Numbered from the stretch's first letter, positions 1 through 8,208 are shown. The stretch: DNA of 12,130 nucleotides from Chloroflexota bacterium (GCA_016210245.1 JACQUR010000173.1:1-12130), one strand, 5' to 3'. Numbers and translations: made by a program. Notes: generated by a model from the letters alone, not told the origin.

Positions 1-1582
1 GCTCCCCTCCCCTGGTAGGGGAGGGGCTGGGGGAGAGGTCCGTCCCCCCCGCCAACCCAAGTCCCAGCGGCGCCAGCAGGGCGAGCAGGCCACCGAGCAG
101 CAGCAGGGTCCACTCACCGCGCACCGCCGCGAACAGCAGGAGCCCCAGGACAACCAGCCCCACGGCCGCGGACAGGGGCCGGCCGAGGCGCGCGGAAGCT
201 GCCGCCAGGCCGGCCCGGGTGGCGCCGGTGGCCAGGCCCCACAGCCCAAAGAGCAGCACCACGCCCAGGAATGGCCCGAGCACGATCAGCAGGGAGGGGA
301 AGTACGTGCGCTCGGCCACCAGGGCCAGGCCCAGCCGCTGCGAGGTGAAGCCGACGAAGTAGGGCAGGAACAGGGCGATCGCCAGGCCGAAGGGCAGGGC
401 CAGGCGGCCGAGCTGGCGCAGCTCACGGGTCGGGAACTCGCCTTCGCGCCAGGCGGCCCAGAGGCTGCCGGCCGCGAAGACCAGCCAGAAGGTCGGCACA
501 TCCCAGGTATTGGCCACCAGGATGCTACCGAGTGCCAGGGCGGAGACGCCCAGGCCCGGCCAGCCGAAGGCGCGCCGCCCGGCCAGCGCCAGGCAGAGCG
601 CGAGCTCGAGCACCAGCAGGTCGTAGGGCAGGGCCTGGTAGTGCGGGTGCAGGTCACCCAGCAAGAAGCTGAAGTAGGGGAACTCGCTGATGCCGTCGGG
701 CTGAATGTTGGGGATCACCCGGCTGGTGCGGAACCAGTTGAAGCCTTGCAGTGGCCAGCCCTGCGGCTGGGCTGAGGCCTGCAGCCCTTTGACTCCCACC
801 CAGCGCCAGAACTCCGGGCTGCCGATCCCCTGGGCAGCCAGCACCTCTAGCACCGCCTCCAGGTTCCCAACCAGCCCCACCAGCACCGCCGCCAGCAGGG
901 CCCAGGCGAAGGGACCGAGGTACGGGCGGATCGGGAGCGGCACGGCATGCCGTGCCGCTCCCGATCCGCCCGTCCACAACATCAACATGTTGAATACCAG
1001 GCTGGCGCAGCCGACCAGGGTGAGCGCCAGGGTCAGGACCAGGGCGAGGTTGTAGCCCACCGGGGCGGCCACGCCGGCCAGCTCGCTCATGCTGGCCATG
1101 ACCAGGTAGCCGAAGTGGTAGTACGGCACCCCGAAGCCGGCCAGCCACGGGTCCTCGGCCGGAAGCTGCCCGGCCGAGAAGAAGGCGTTCATGAACGCCA
1201 GGTCCATGAACTTCTCCTGGCCGTTGATGTCGGCGTTGAACGCCCGGATGGCGCCGCCACCGGCCAGGGCCAGCAGGAACAGGGCCTCGCAGGCCAGCAC
1301 GATCGGGCGCGGGGGCGCCTGCCCCCGCAGCTCGCGGCCCCAGGTGGCCCAGCACGCCGCGGCCAGGACGACCAGCAGCACCACCAGGGTAGCGCGGCTG
1401 TGCTGGAGGTAGCCCAGCATGCCCAGCACCCAGACGGCGTAGCTCAGCCCGAGCAGGCCGAGGAGCTTGGAGAAGCCGTACCCGCGGTCCGGCAGCGCCC
1501 GAAAGACGCGCACGCTCAGCGGCAGGGTGGCGAAGGCGGTAAGCTGGAGCCAGACGTAGTAGGAGAGCCAGGACAGTACCAT
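1..1582 (-). CDS. DUF2298 (YYY-family) polytopic membrane protein, C-terminus beyond window
   Basis: This is the last visible gene of the minus-strand operon, and 527 codons are seen with no in-frame stop. The protein is strongly hydrophobic with many membrane helices. Residues about 119-160 contain INGQEKFMDLAFMNAFF, then EDPWLAGFG and YYHFGY. Residues about 299-313 read SEFPYFSFLLGDLHPH. Residues about 350-360 contain NTWDVPTF. These match the hallmark motifs of the DUF2298 family, and the same motifs occur in the C-terminal half of the 1502-residue neighbour, so the two are paralogues. The family is believed to have a GT-C-like glycosyltransferase fold; its substrate is unknown. ATG at 1582 is chosen. 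GTG at 1588 is equally possible, and an in-frame TAG, which is also the stop of the upstream gene, lies at 1600-1598. A 52-bp palindrome encodes residues 204-221. At the left edge the frame enters a G/C-rich hairpin repeat (LSPSPSPTRGGE), so the true C-terminus is not seen. Confidence 0.88.
   Translation of the reverse strand, partial: MVLSWLSYYVWLQLTAFATLPLSVRVFRALPDRGYGFSKLLGLLGLSYAVWVLGMLGYLQHSRATLVVLLVVLAAACWATWGRELRGQAPPRPIVLACEALFLLALAGGGAIRAFNADINGQEKFMDLAFMNAFFSAGQLPAEDPWLAGFGVPYYHFGYLVMASMSELAGVAAPVGYNLALVLTLALTLVGCASLVFNMLMLWTGGSGAARHAVPLPIRPYLGPFAWALLAAVLVGLVGNLEAVLEVLAAQGIGSPEFWRWVGVKGLQASAQPQGWPLQGFNWFRTSRVIPNIQPDGISEFPYFSFLLGDLHPHYQALPYDLLVLELALCLALAGRRAFGWPGLGVSALALGSILVANTWDVPTFWLVFAAGSLWAAWREGEFPTRELRQLGRLALPFGLAIALFLPYFVGFTSQRLGLALVAERTYFPSLLIVLGPFLGVVLLFGLWGLATGATRAGLAAASARLGRPLSAAVGLVVLGLLLFAAVRGEWTLLLLGGLLALLAPLGLGLAGGTDLSPSPSPTRGGE
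2..39. repeat. G/C-rich hairpin repeat at the left edge
   Basis: Bases 4-13 pair with 17-26 around a GGT loop, followed by a G-rich tail to about 39. The DUF2298 frame reads it as SPSPSPTRGGE. I recall similar CTCCCC/GGGGAG repeats as common in many bacteria, but this cannot be checked here. The left end of the element lies outside the window. Confidence 0.6.
922..973. repeat. 52-bp perfect palindrome inside the stand-alone DUF2298 gene
   Basis: Every base from 922 to 947 pairs with its partner from 948 to 973, with no loop; the centre is GCATGC. It is read in frame as residues 204-221 (TGGSGSARHAVPLPIRPY), a loop between two membrane helices. The matching loop of the paralogue in the fusion protein is shorter and has no palindrome, which suggests insertion. 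Confidence 0.92.
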
Positions 1583-1597
1583 TTCCACACTACCGGT

Positions 1598-2728
1598 CTA
1601 GGGCTCGGAAGCCGGGGGATTGCCGGACGCGGGGACGCGGAGACGCGCGGACGCGGGGTCCGCGGACGCGGGGAGAGGAGGCGTTGAAGCTCTCCCCACG
1701 TCTCCGCGTCTCCGCGTCTCCGCGTCCCCGCCCCCCGAGTCCCTAGCGACGAGCAACCGGCTGCTCCTCAACAGTTTCGCCATACCGTACTGGCCGCGCC
1801 ACAGGAAAAGCAAGCCGCCGACGAGCACCGCGCCGTAGGTCAGGGCGTGCATCACGAGCGCGGTGCCCAGCGCCTGGTTGGGGTCGACCCCGAAGGCGCC
1901 CAGCGAGAGCACGACCAGGGAGTGGTAGTAGCCAACGTAGCCCGGGCCGGAGGGCACCACCATGCCCAGGTTGGTGACCGCGAGCACGAAGACCACGGCT
2001 CCGGTCGAGGCGGCGAGGCCGGTGCCCACCAACCCGGTCCACACCGTGGCCATCGCCATCAGCCAGGTACACACGGTCCACAGGGCGACGCGCGCCAGCG
2101 CGCCCGGGCTGCGGACGAAGGCCAGGCCCTGGTTGAAGGACACCAGGAACGCGCCCAGGCGCAGGCGTTCCAGCGCGGGCAGGGCGCGCTCCAGGCGGGC
2201 TAGCGCGCCCTGCAGGGTCCGCTCCATGAACAGCAGGGTCGCCAGGCCCGCCAGGCTGCCCAGCACCAGCAACCCCGCCATCTGCGCGCCGCGCGCGGCC
2301 CACTCCGGCAGCGGCACCACCGCGGCCACGGCGACCAGCAGCACCGCCACGGCCAGCACGTCCAGCACCTTCTCGACCAGGACGGTGGCCAGCACGCGCG
2401 CCCACCCCAGTTGGTCTCGGTCGGCGACCAGGAACACCCGCACCAGCTCGCCGGCCCGCAGCGGCGCGACGACCGAAACCGTGTAGCCGATGTACAGCGC
2501 CGAGAACAGGCCCGTCGTGCTGACCGGGTCGGACGGGCGGAAGAACAGCCGCCACCGCGCCGCCTTCATCCACAGCGTGATCGGCACGCTGGCCACGAGC
2601 ACCGCCAGCCAGCGTGGGTCGGACCGGCCCACGTGGGCCGCGACCAGACTCAGGTCGACCTGGCGCAGCACGAGCACGATGGACGCCGCGCTGATCGCCA
2701 GGCCGAGCCAGATGCGCCAGTTCGTCAT
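1598..2728 (-). CDS. Flippase-like integral membrane protein (LPG_synthase_TM / UPF0104 family)
   Basis: A 376-residue protein with about eight hydrophobic segments. It carries the usual family landmarks: MKAARWRLFF (54-63), APLRAGELVRVFL (88-100), VLVEKVLDVLAVAVL (117-131) and VVPSGPGYVGYYHS (257-270). Relatives include the transmembrane half of MprF and archaeal AglD-type proteins, which act with polyprenol-linked sugars or in lipid translocation. A role moving or handling a lipid-linked sugar for the neighbouring glycosyltransferases is an inference. The ATG overlaps the TGA of the upstream gene (ATGA, 2728-2725), so translation is probably coupled. The frame stays open far upstream, but that part is antisense to well-supported coding sequence. 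The last 45 or so residues (SGGGDAETRRRGDVG and onward) are translated from an octamer repeat and are unlikely to be part of the ancestral protein. Confidence 0.88.
   Translation of the reverse strand: MTNWRIWLGLAISAASIVLVLRQVDLSLVAAHVGRSDPRWLAVLVASVPITLWMKAARWRLFFRPSDPVSTTGLFSALYIGYTVSVVAPLRAGELVRVFLVADRDQLGWARVLATVLVEKVLDVLAVAVLLVAVAAVVPLPEWAARGAQMAGLLVLGSLAGLATLLFMERTLQGALARLERALPALERLRLGAFLVSFNQGLAFVRSPGALARVALWTVCTWLMAMATVWTGLVGTGLAASTGAVVFVLAVTNLGMVVPSGPGYVGYYHSLVVLSLGAFGVDPNQALGTALVMHALTYGAVLVGGLLFLWRGQYGMAKLLRSSRLLVARDSGGGDAETRRRGDVGRASTPPLPASADPASARLRVPASGNPPASEP
1624..1732. repeat. Inverted octamer repeat (CGCGGAGA-type) at the 3' end of the flippase-like gene
   Basis: The right arm has five 8-base units at 1693-1732: TCCCCACG, three exact TCTCCGCG, and TCCCCGCC. 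The left arm (1624-1677) has the complementary type, CGGACGCG, GGGACGCG, GAGACGCG, CGGACGCG, with a one-base slip near 1660, then CGGACGCG and GGGAGAG. The spacer is only about 12 bases, so a strong hairpin is possible. It encodes the arginine-, proline- and alanine-rich tail of the flippase-like protein and lies just before the next gene. Confidence 0.85.
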
Positions 2729-5700
2729 GGCCCCACGACTCGGTAGATGGTCACCTCGGGCGTGCGGTAGACGACTTCGAGGGTGCTGCCCACCATCTGG
2801 TCGAACTTGGCCAGCCCCTGCGGGGCGTAGTAGGCCCGCTCCAGGGGGCCGACGTACACGTAGCTCACCCCGTAGCGCGTGAGGAACTGGCGGGCGGCGT
2901 CGGGGGAGGGCGTGTCGAAGAATTGCTTCACCTGCTGCGCCCGCTCGTCGATCATGTACCCGAAGTCGCCCCGCTGCTGCTTCTGGTGCCAGTCCCACCC
3001 GAGCACCGTGGGCAAGCCGGTGTAGATGGACACCCGCGAGCTCCAGTGATAGAGCGGTCCGACCGCCTCCACGATCACCGGCGAGCCCTGGACGTTGTCG
3101 AGCAGCCAGGTGATGGCCTGGGCATCGTGGACCAGCGGGATGGCGCGGCCGGCGTCCTGGTAGACCGCGCGCTCCATGTAGGCCATGCCGTCGACCGTGG
3201 GCGGGCTCTCCTGGAAGCGCAGCTTCAGCTTCACGCCGGTGGCCAGCGCCGGGTAGAGCAGCGCCGCGGCGACGATAGCGACCACGACCCACTGCCAGGC
3301 CTGGACCAGGGAGGAGCTCGCCCCCGCGAGCTGCCGCAGCCGGCGGTCGACGTAGAACACGGCGACGGCGCCCACCAGGGCCAGCATGACCCAGGCCTGG
3401 AGGTAGAACTTGAACACGGTGTTCATGCGCCCGATGTCGCCCTTGAGGGCGACGAACTCGGGCACGATGGTCAGCGATAGGCTGAGGCCCACCAGCACCA
3501 GCAGGTAGCGCAACTCGACCGGGCGCCCCGGGCGCAGCGCGTGGAAGGCCACCAGGGCCAACCCGGCAGCAGCAAAGGCGGCGGTCGGCTTGCCGAGGAT
3601 GGAGAAGGCGGCGCCCAGCAGCACCAGCGCGATGGCCGGCATGGCGCCGAGGGGCACCTGCTCCAGCCACAGAGGGACCGGACTGCCCGCATGATACGGC
3701 TGCGCCGCGGTCGCCGGCTGCAAGACCAGGGCGCGCGCCGCGGAGCGCCACACCAGCCAGCTCTCGGCAACCAGGGCACTACCCACCAGGAGCAAGGACA
3801 CCCCGAAGATGGTCAGGTACTGCACCAGCGCCGTGCTCTGCTTGATCGGCTCGACGCCGGTGTAGAACAGCGCGTAGTGGCTGAGGTACGGCTGGTAGAA
3901 GACGATAGACAGCAACCCCAGCCCACCCGCGGCCGCGACCGTCCAGCCGACCGTCCGCAGGTCGATCGTCCGCCAGAGTCGGTAGTGGGCCAGACCGAAG
4001 GCAGCCATCGCCAGCACCAGGTAGGTTGGGTAGTCCCAGGTGTTGGTGGCGCGCAGGGTGCCCGCCAGCCAGGCGGCCAGCGCCAGCGACCACGGCCAGG
4101 GGGAGCGCGCCAGCCGCCAGGCGAGCACGAGCGCGCCTTCCCGCGCCCGCCAGCGCGGCACCAGGGTCCGCGCCTCCGCCTGGCGGAGCACGTTCAGGCC
4201 CACCAGGATGGCGGCAATGGTGATCGGCAGGGCGATCATGTGCGCATGCAGGTCGCCATACAGGAAGGTGAACCAGGGGAACTCGGAGATCGGCCCCGGG
4301 TCCTCCGGCCCGATCACCCGCGTGCTGCGCCAGAAGTCGAGCGGCGGCAGCGACTTGCCGTTCAGCACCTCCCGCAGGCCGAGCAGCGCGTTCACCGCCC
4401 CTGCGAGGCCTGGGATCCGGCTCTGGAAGGTACCACCGCTCAGCTTGCTCAGCCCGTCGCTCACCTGGACCAGGGCATCCAGGTTGCCCACGACGGCCAC
4501 CAGCACCGCGGCCAGCAGCCCGCAGCCGATGGCCACGCGGCCCGGCCAGCGGGCCGTCCGCCCCTGCCCGGCCAGGAAGCTGTAGCCAAAGGAGAAGGCT
4601 GCCCCGACCGTCAGGGCGAAGTACAGCGGGATGGCCAGGTTGTAGGCTACCCAGGGGACGATGCCGGTGAGCTTGACCAGCGTCGCGGTCAGCACGAAGC
4701 CGAAGTAGTAGTAGTTGATGTAGCCGCCGGCGAACCACGGATCGTAGGCTGGGAAGGAGGACGAGCGGATGACGGCGTTCAGATAGGCGAAGTCCATCGG
4801 CTTCTCGCCGCCGAAGTTGGGGTGCCACAGATCCGGGTTGGCCATGCGGACGAGCAGGAAGCCCCCGAACGCGAGCAGGAAGAGCCCCTGCTCCAGCGCC
4901 AGCAGCCGCCAGTTCGCGCGCAGGAAGGCACCGAGCTGCGTCCAGCGGAGGCGCGCCACCAGCACCGAGAGCGCCGCCAGGAGCACCACCACGGCGACGA
5001 TCGTCGCCCGGCTGTAGCTGGCCACGTGCAGGCTGGCCGCCAGCCAGGCCAGGTAGCTCACGGCCAGCAGCCCGAGCAGCTTGGCCAGCAGGAAGCCCCG
5101 GTCGGCCAGCCCGCTCAGCAGCGACCAGACCAGGGGGTAGACCGCCAGGGCGAGCGCCTCCAGCGCCAGCAACCAGACCAGGACGGGCAGACGATTGGCC
5201 AGGCCCGTCCGGTCGAACAACTCCGTCCAGGTGCCGCCGGTCTGCTGGGTGGCACGGTCGGCGTCCGAGAGCAGCAGCGCGCCCTGGGAAGCCTGGATCG
5301 GCCGTATCCGCACCACCTGGTTGATGTCCACGCTGAAGAGCAACTCATGCACACGCTCGGGCGAGTAGTCCTCGGTCTTGCGGAAGATGAGCACCTTGGG
5401 ATGATCGTAGACGGTAAACGCCTCTTCCGCCGTGTCATCGCTCAGGCTGAGCCCGAACAGGCTGGGATAGCTGGTGAAGGTGCGCTCCAGGCGAAAGCCC
5501 AGGTCTCCATTGAAGAGCCACTGGTAGTAGCGGGTGCTCAGCGGATAGCGCATGGGCAGCCGGGCGATCGAGCCGTAGAGGCGGTTACTGGTGAGGAAGA
5601 TGTACTCGGCCTGGTTGAGGTCCTTCTCCAGCTTGTCCCGCTTCTGCGGGTAGTAGTCGTCGTCGTAGAGGGTGAACTGAACGCCCTTGTAGATACCGGG

Positions 5701-7233
5701 GTCGTGGCCCGGCCGCCGCAGCGGGATCGGGTCGTCCCAGTGCTCGAAGCCAATGGCCGTGCCGGGCGGGATGTGCTCGTAGATCCAGTCCGAGGCAGCC
5801 ACGCGCGTCACCGGGCGGCTGTAGATGCTGGTGAACGCCAGGCCATACAGGATGGCGCCGCCGGTGATGATGGCCAGCACCAGGTAAGCGAGGACGGATT
5901 TCGGATTTCGGATTTCGGATTTCGGATTCGCAGGGGCGGAACCGGTGTCATGTATTCCTTCTGGTTGGACGCTGGAAGCCGCGCGGAGCCGCCTCAATCC
6001 AAAATCCAAAATCCAAAATCCAAAATACGCCGCCAGGAGGACCAGGAAGGGGTACATGGGCAGGTAGTAGCGCACGGTCTTGACGAACTGCTGGCCCCAG
6101 TACCAGAAGTTGACCAGGATCCAGACCAGGATCAGCAGGTGGTGCTCGTGGCGCCGCCAGCCGCGCGCGAGCTGGAGGGCTGCCACCGCGACGCCGATCC
6201 AGGCGGCGGCGCCGAGGGGGAGGCCCATACCCCAGAGTACGATGTTGCGCAGGGGGAAGAGGTAGGGCTCGGTGAAGGCCCACTGGTGGCCGGGCGGATA
6301 GTCGGCCTCGCCGCTGGCGATGCGCTGCCAGGCCGTCAGGTCGTTCAGCCAGGCCGGATTGGGCAGCACGTCGATGACGCTCGGGCCGGCAAAAGCATAG
6401 GGTTGGCCGAGGCGAAATACCGCCAGCGTGACCAGCCCCATGGCCACCCCGCCCACCAGCGGCGACCACCCAGTCTGGCGCGAGCGCGCCTGGCCTCGGT
6501 GGCGCAGCCAATCGGCGCCGATGGCGGCCAGCGGCACGATGCCAAAGAGCAGCGCGTTGATCTTGCTGGCCGTGGCCAGCCCGACCGCCACACCGGCCAG
6601 CACGTACCAGGCAGGCCGACGGCTCTCCAGCGCCCGCAAGGTGCAGTAGAAGGCTGCGGCCAGGTAGAAGGTCAGGTAGGTATCGACGGTGAAGAAGTGT
6701 GACTGCTGGATGTCGAGCGCGGTGAAGGCCAGCAGCAGCGCCGCCAGCAGCCCGACCCGTCGTCCGTACAGGTGGGTCCCGATCAGGAAGACGAGCACGA
6801 TGGTGCCCAGGTCGTGTACCGCAGAGATCATGCGCCCGAGCAGGTGGATCTTGTCGTAGGTCTGCATGCCCAGGGGCTCGGCCAGCGCGCGCACCAGGAA
6901 CAGCGGGTAGGTGCCGTAGACGAAGGAGTTGTACCCGCGGTTGTAGGGGTTCAGCGGCGAGGTGCGGGTGTCGAAGTACTGCGCCAGGCCGGAGGGCAAC
7001 TGGATCGCCGTCTCGACCATGGTCACGAAGCGCTCGTCCGGGTGCAGGTGCTGGTCGACGTCCCAGTTGACGTTGTACAGGCGCAGGGCAGCGCCTAGGA
7101 GCAGGATCACGGCGAGCGCGCCCGCCGTGCGCAGCTCTGGCCAGCGCGCCCGGCGCTGAGCAGCGACGCTCGGCTCCGCCTCCGGGCGAGCGTGTACCTC
7201 GGTCTCGACGGGATTGTTCACCGATGTGCTCAC
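2725..7233 (-). CDS. Two-domain membrane protein: GT39-type glycosyltransferase fused to DUF2298
   Basis: A 1502-residue, highly hydrophobic protein. Residues about 36-680 are a GT39/PMT-like (GT-C) half. After the first helix comes DVDQHLHPDERF (58-69), the acidic first-loop motif expected to be catalytic. Helices run to about 470, followed by a mostly soluble segment at 470-680. Residues about 684-1502 are a complete DUF2298 domain: GGEKPMDFAYLNAVI (808-822), DPWFAGGYINYYYFG (831-845), SEFPWFTFLYGDLHAHM (983-999), NTWDYPTY (1064-1071) and GRMNTVFKFYLQAW (1268-1281), then a soluble tail from about 1334. The likely job is sugar transfer from a polyprenol donor on the outer face of the membrane; the substrate is unknown. 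GTG at 7233 overlaps the upstream TGA (GTGA). The open frame extends to 7470, but that stretch lies inside the methyltransferase gene. An in-frame heptamer repeat encodes residues about 404-446, in the loop between two helices. Confidence 0.9.
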   Translation of the reverse strand: MSTSVNNPVETEVHARPEAEPSVAAQRRARWPELRTAGALAVILLLGAALRLYNVNWDVDQHLHPDERFVTMVETAIQLPSGLAQYFDTRTSPLNPYNRGYNSFVYGTYPLFLVRALAEPLGMQTYDKIHLLGRMISAVHDLGTIVLVFLIGTHLYGRRVGLLAALLLAFTALDIQQSHFFTVDTYLTFYLAAAFYCTLRALESRRPAWYVLAGVAVGLATASKINALLFGIVPLAAIGADWLRHRGQARSRQTGWSPLVGGVAMGLVTLAVFRLGQPYAFAGPSVIDVLPNPAWLNDLTAWQRIASGEADYPPGHQWAFTEPYLFPLRNIVLWGMGLPLGAAAWIGVAVAALQLARGWRRHEHHLLILVWILVNFWYWGQQFVKTVRYYLPMYPFLVLLAAYFGFWILDFGLRRLRAASSVQPEGIHDTGSAPANPKSEIRNPKSVLAYLVLAIITGGAILYGLAFTSIYSRPVTRVAASDWIYEHIPPGTAIGFEHWDDPIPLRRPGHDPGIYKGVQFTLYDDDYYPQKRDKLEKDLNQAEYIFLTSNRLYGSIARLPMRYPLSTRYYQWLFNGDLGFRLERTFTSYPSLFGLSLSDDTAEEAFTVYDHPKVLIFRKTEDYSPERVHELLFSVDINQVVRIRPIQASQGALLLSDADRATQQTGGTWTELFDRTGLANRLPVLVWLLALEALALAVYPLVWSLLSGLADRGFLLAKLLGLLAVSYLAWLAASLHVASYSRATIVAVVVLLAALSVLVARLRWTQLGAFLRANWRLLALEQGLFLLAFGGFLLVRMANPDLWHPNFGGEKPMDFAYLNAVIRSSSFPAYDPWFAGGYINYYYFGFVLTATLVKLTGIVPWVAYNLAIPLYFALTVGAAFSFGYSFLAGQGRTARWPGRVAIGCGLLAAVLVAVVGNLDALVQVSDGLSKLSGGTFQSRIPGLAGAVNALLGLREVLNGKSLPPLDFWRSTRVIGPEDPGPISEFPWFTFLYGDLHAHMIALPITIAAILVGLNVLRQAEARTLVPRWRAREGALVLAWRLARSPWPWSLALAAWLAGTLRATNTWDYPTYLVLAMAAFGLAHYRLWRTIDLRTVGWTVAAAGGLGLLSIVFYQPYLSHYALFYTGVEPIKQSTALVQYLTIFGVSLLLVGSALVAESWLVWRSAARALVLQPATAAQPYHAGSPVPLWLEQVPLGAMPAIALVLLGAAFSILGKPTAAFAAAGLALVAFHALRPGRPVELRYLLVLVGLSLSLTIVPEFVALKGDIGRMNTVFKFYLQAWVMLALVGAVAVFYVDRRLRQLAGASSSLVQAWQWVVVAIVAAALLYPALATGVKLKLRFQESPPTVDGMAYMERAVYQDAGRAIPLVHDAQAITWLLDNVQGSPVIVEAVGPLYHWSSRVSIYTGLPTVLGWDWHQKQQRGDFGYMIDERAQQVKQFFDTPSPDAARQFLTRYGVSYVYVGPLERAYYAPQGLAKFDQMVGSTLEVVYRTPEVTIYRVVGP
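5896..6023. repeat. Inverted heptamer repeat (GGATTTC/GGATTTT) inside the GT39-DUF2298 gene
   Basis: The left arm is four exact GGATTTC units plus a partial one (5896-5929). The right arm is four exact AATCCAA units (5996-6023), whose reverse complement is the GGATTTT-type ladder. A 66-base spacer separates them. The element is AT-richer than its surroundings and is read in frame. It gives FGFWILDFG on one side and NPKSEIRNPKS on the other, in a loop between membrane helices. Confidence 0.92.
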
Positions 7234-8078
7234 GGGCGCACGGCTTTCAGCCCGATGTTCAGGTAGCTGGCGTAGTCGTCCCCCTGGTCGTTCAAGGCGT
7301 CGATCGCCCGCAGGAAGCGCACGCCGAGGTTGATCGGGTTCAGAGGACTGCCGGTGTTCTCCCGGTAGCGGAACCGGTCCGCGGCCGTACACAGCGAACG
7401 CGGCAGCAGGCCGGAGAGCAGCAGATACTTGCCCAGCCCGTAGTACAGGTGGTGGGCGAAGGGGAAGCAATGATGGGTGAGCCGGCGCAGCTCCACCGCT
7501 CGGAACCCGGCTTGCTCCACCCGCTCCACCAGCACCTCAGTCGTGTAGAGCCGAAAGTGGTCCGCCCAGATCCCGCCCAGCCAGAGCGGCTCCCTGGGCA
7601 GGTGCGTTCCAAAGAACCGCTCCAGCACCTTGTTCACGGGGTCCCAGAGGAAGGGGTAGTTGGCGTGCGGCACGGTGATGGCCACGACTCCGCCTGGACG
7701 CAGCACCCGGTAGGCCTCCTGGAGCGCGGCGCGATCGTCCGGTACGTGCTCCAGCACCTCGCTCAGGATGAGCTTGTCGAAGGACTGGTCGGCGAAGGAC
7801 AGGCGGCAAATGTCGCCTCGGACGAGCTGCGCGCCCGTGCCGGCCAGCTCCCGCCAGGCCTGGTCGAGCCAGAACTGGCGATACTCCACGCCCGCCACCC
7901 AGGGCCGGCGCAGCTCGGCCAGGGCGCGCAGGTAGAAGCCGTGGCCACAGCCGCAGTCCAGGACGCGGTCGCCTGGTTGGGCATCGAGCAGCTCGAAGAC
8001 GGTCTGCACGCGGCGGCGAAAGCCCATGTCCGCTTCATTGCGCAGCACGTCGTCCAGGGTCAGGCTAGCAGTAGGCAC
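7230..8078 (-). CDS. Class I SAM-dependent methyltransferase
   Basis: 282 residues, the first gene of the operon. Motif I, the SAM-binding loop, is RVLDCGCGHGFYL (38-50). Acidic Glu65 in GVEYR follows strand 2. GDI (88-90) and LSEVLEHVPDD (105-115) follow, then VLRPGG (125-130), the usual Methyltransf_11/25 order. The C-terminal part contains LYTTEVLVERVEQAGF, common in this family. The substrate is not evident; the operon of glycosyltransferases suggests a sugar, glycolipid or lipid carrier (inference). The GTG start at 8078 is preceded by GGAG (8088-8085) with 6 bases between, and a perfect TATAAT box lies about 40 bp upstream. The stop overlaps the next start by 4 bases. Confidence 0.9.
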   Translation of the reverse strand: MPTASLTLDDVLRNEADMGFRRRVQTVFELLDAQPGDRVLDCGCGHGFYLRALAELRRPWVAGVEYRQFWLDQAWRELAGTGAQLVRGDICRLSFADQSFDKLILSEVLEHVPDDRAALQEAYRVLRPGGVVAITVPHANYPFLWDPVNKVLERFFGTHLPREPLWLGGIWADHFRLYTTEVLVERVEQAGFRAVELRRLTHHCFPFAHHLYYGLGKYLLLSGLLPRSLCTAADRFRYRENTGSPLNPINLGVRFLRAIDALNDQGDDYASYLNIGLKAVRP

Positions 8079-8084
8079 GGCTCA

Positions 8085-8088
8085 CTCC
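8085..8088 (-). promoter_or_regulatory. Shine-Dalgarno site of the methyltransferase gene
   Basis: GGAG on the minus strand, 6 bases before the GTG at 8078. It supports GTG as the start, as no ATG lies near. The two overlapping downstream genes have no clear site of this kind, which fits translational coupling. Confidence 0.7.
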
Positions 8089-8118
8089 AACGGTCGGCGG
8101 GGCCGCCAAGGCTGCGGC

Positions 8119-8149
8119 ATTATAGGGGTCCGACGGAAGGCGAGTCCAA
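8119..8149 (-). promoter_or_regulatory. Predicted promoter of the four-gene operon
   Basis: On the minus strand a perfect TATAAT lies at 8124-8119. The only -35 candidate is TTGGAC at 8149-8144, with a long 19-base spacer and a weak match. Transcription would begin near 8112, giving a leader of about 33 bases before the GTG at 8078. The AT-rich box stands out in this GC-rich DNA. The call rests mainly on the -10 box. Confidence 0.55.
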
Positions 8150-8208
8150 CGGCCCCCTCCTCTCTGCAAGCCCTGCGCCGGGAGCCTGGCTACCCCGGGA
8201 ATAACTTA

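Noticed and set aside
2729..3751. Long upstream extension of the flippase-like frame
   Set aside because: It overlaps conserved DUF2298 coding sequence; the extension is A, G, R and P rich with no helices. The ATG at 2728 overlaps the preceding stop and begins the family's first helix.
3541..6702. Plus-strand open frame of over 1000 codons
   Set aside because: It lies antisense to the GT39-DUF2298 gene, whose motifs are clear. The product is only Q, R, G, P and E rich, with no domain. High GC removes stops from this frame.
7234..7470. N-terminal extension of the fusion protein to 7470
   Set aside because: This part lies wholly within the methyltransferase gene in another frame. The GTG at 7233 gives the usual 4-base overlap and a normal N-terminus before the first helix.
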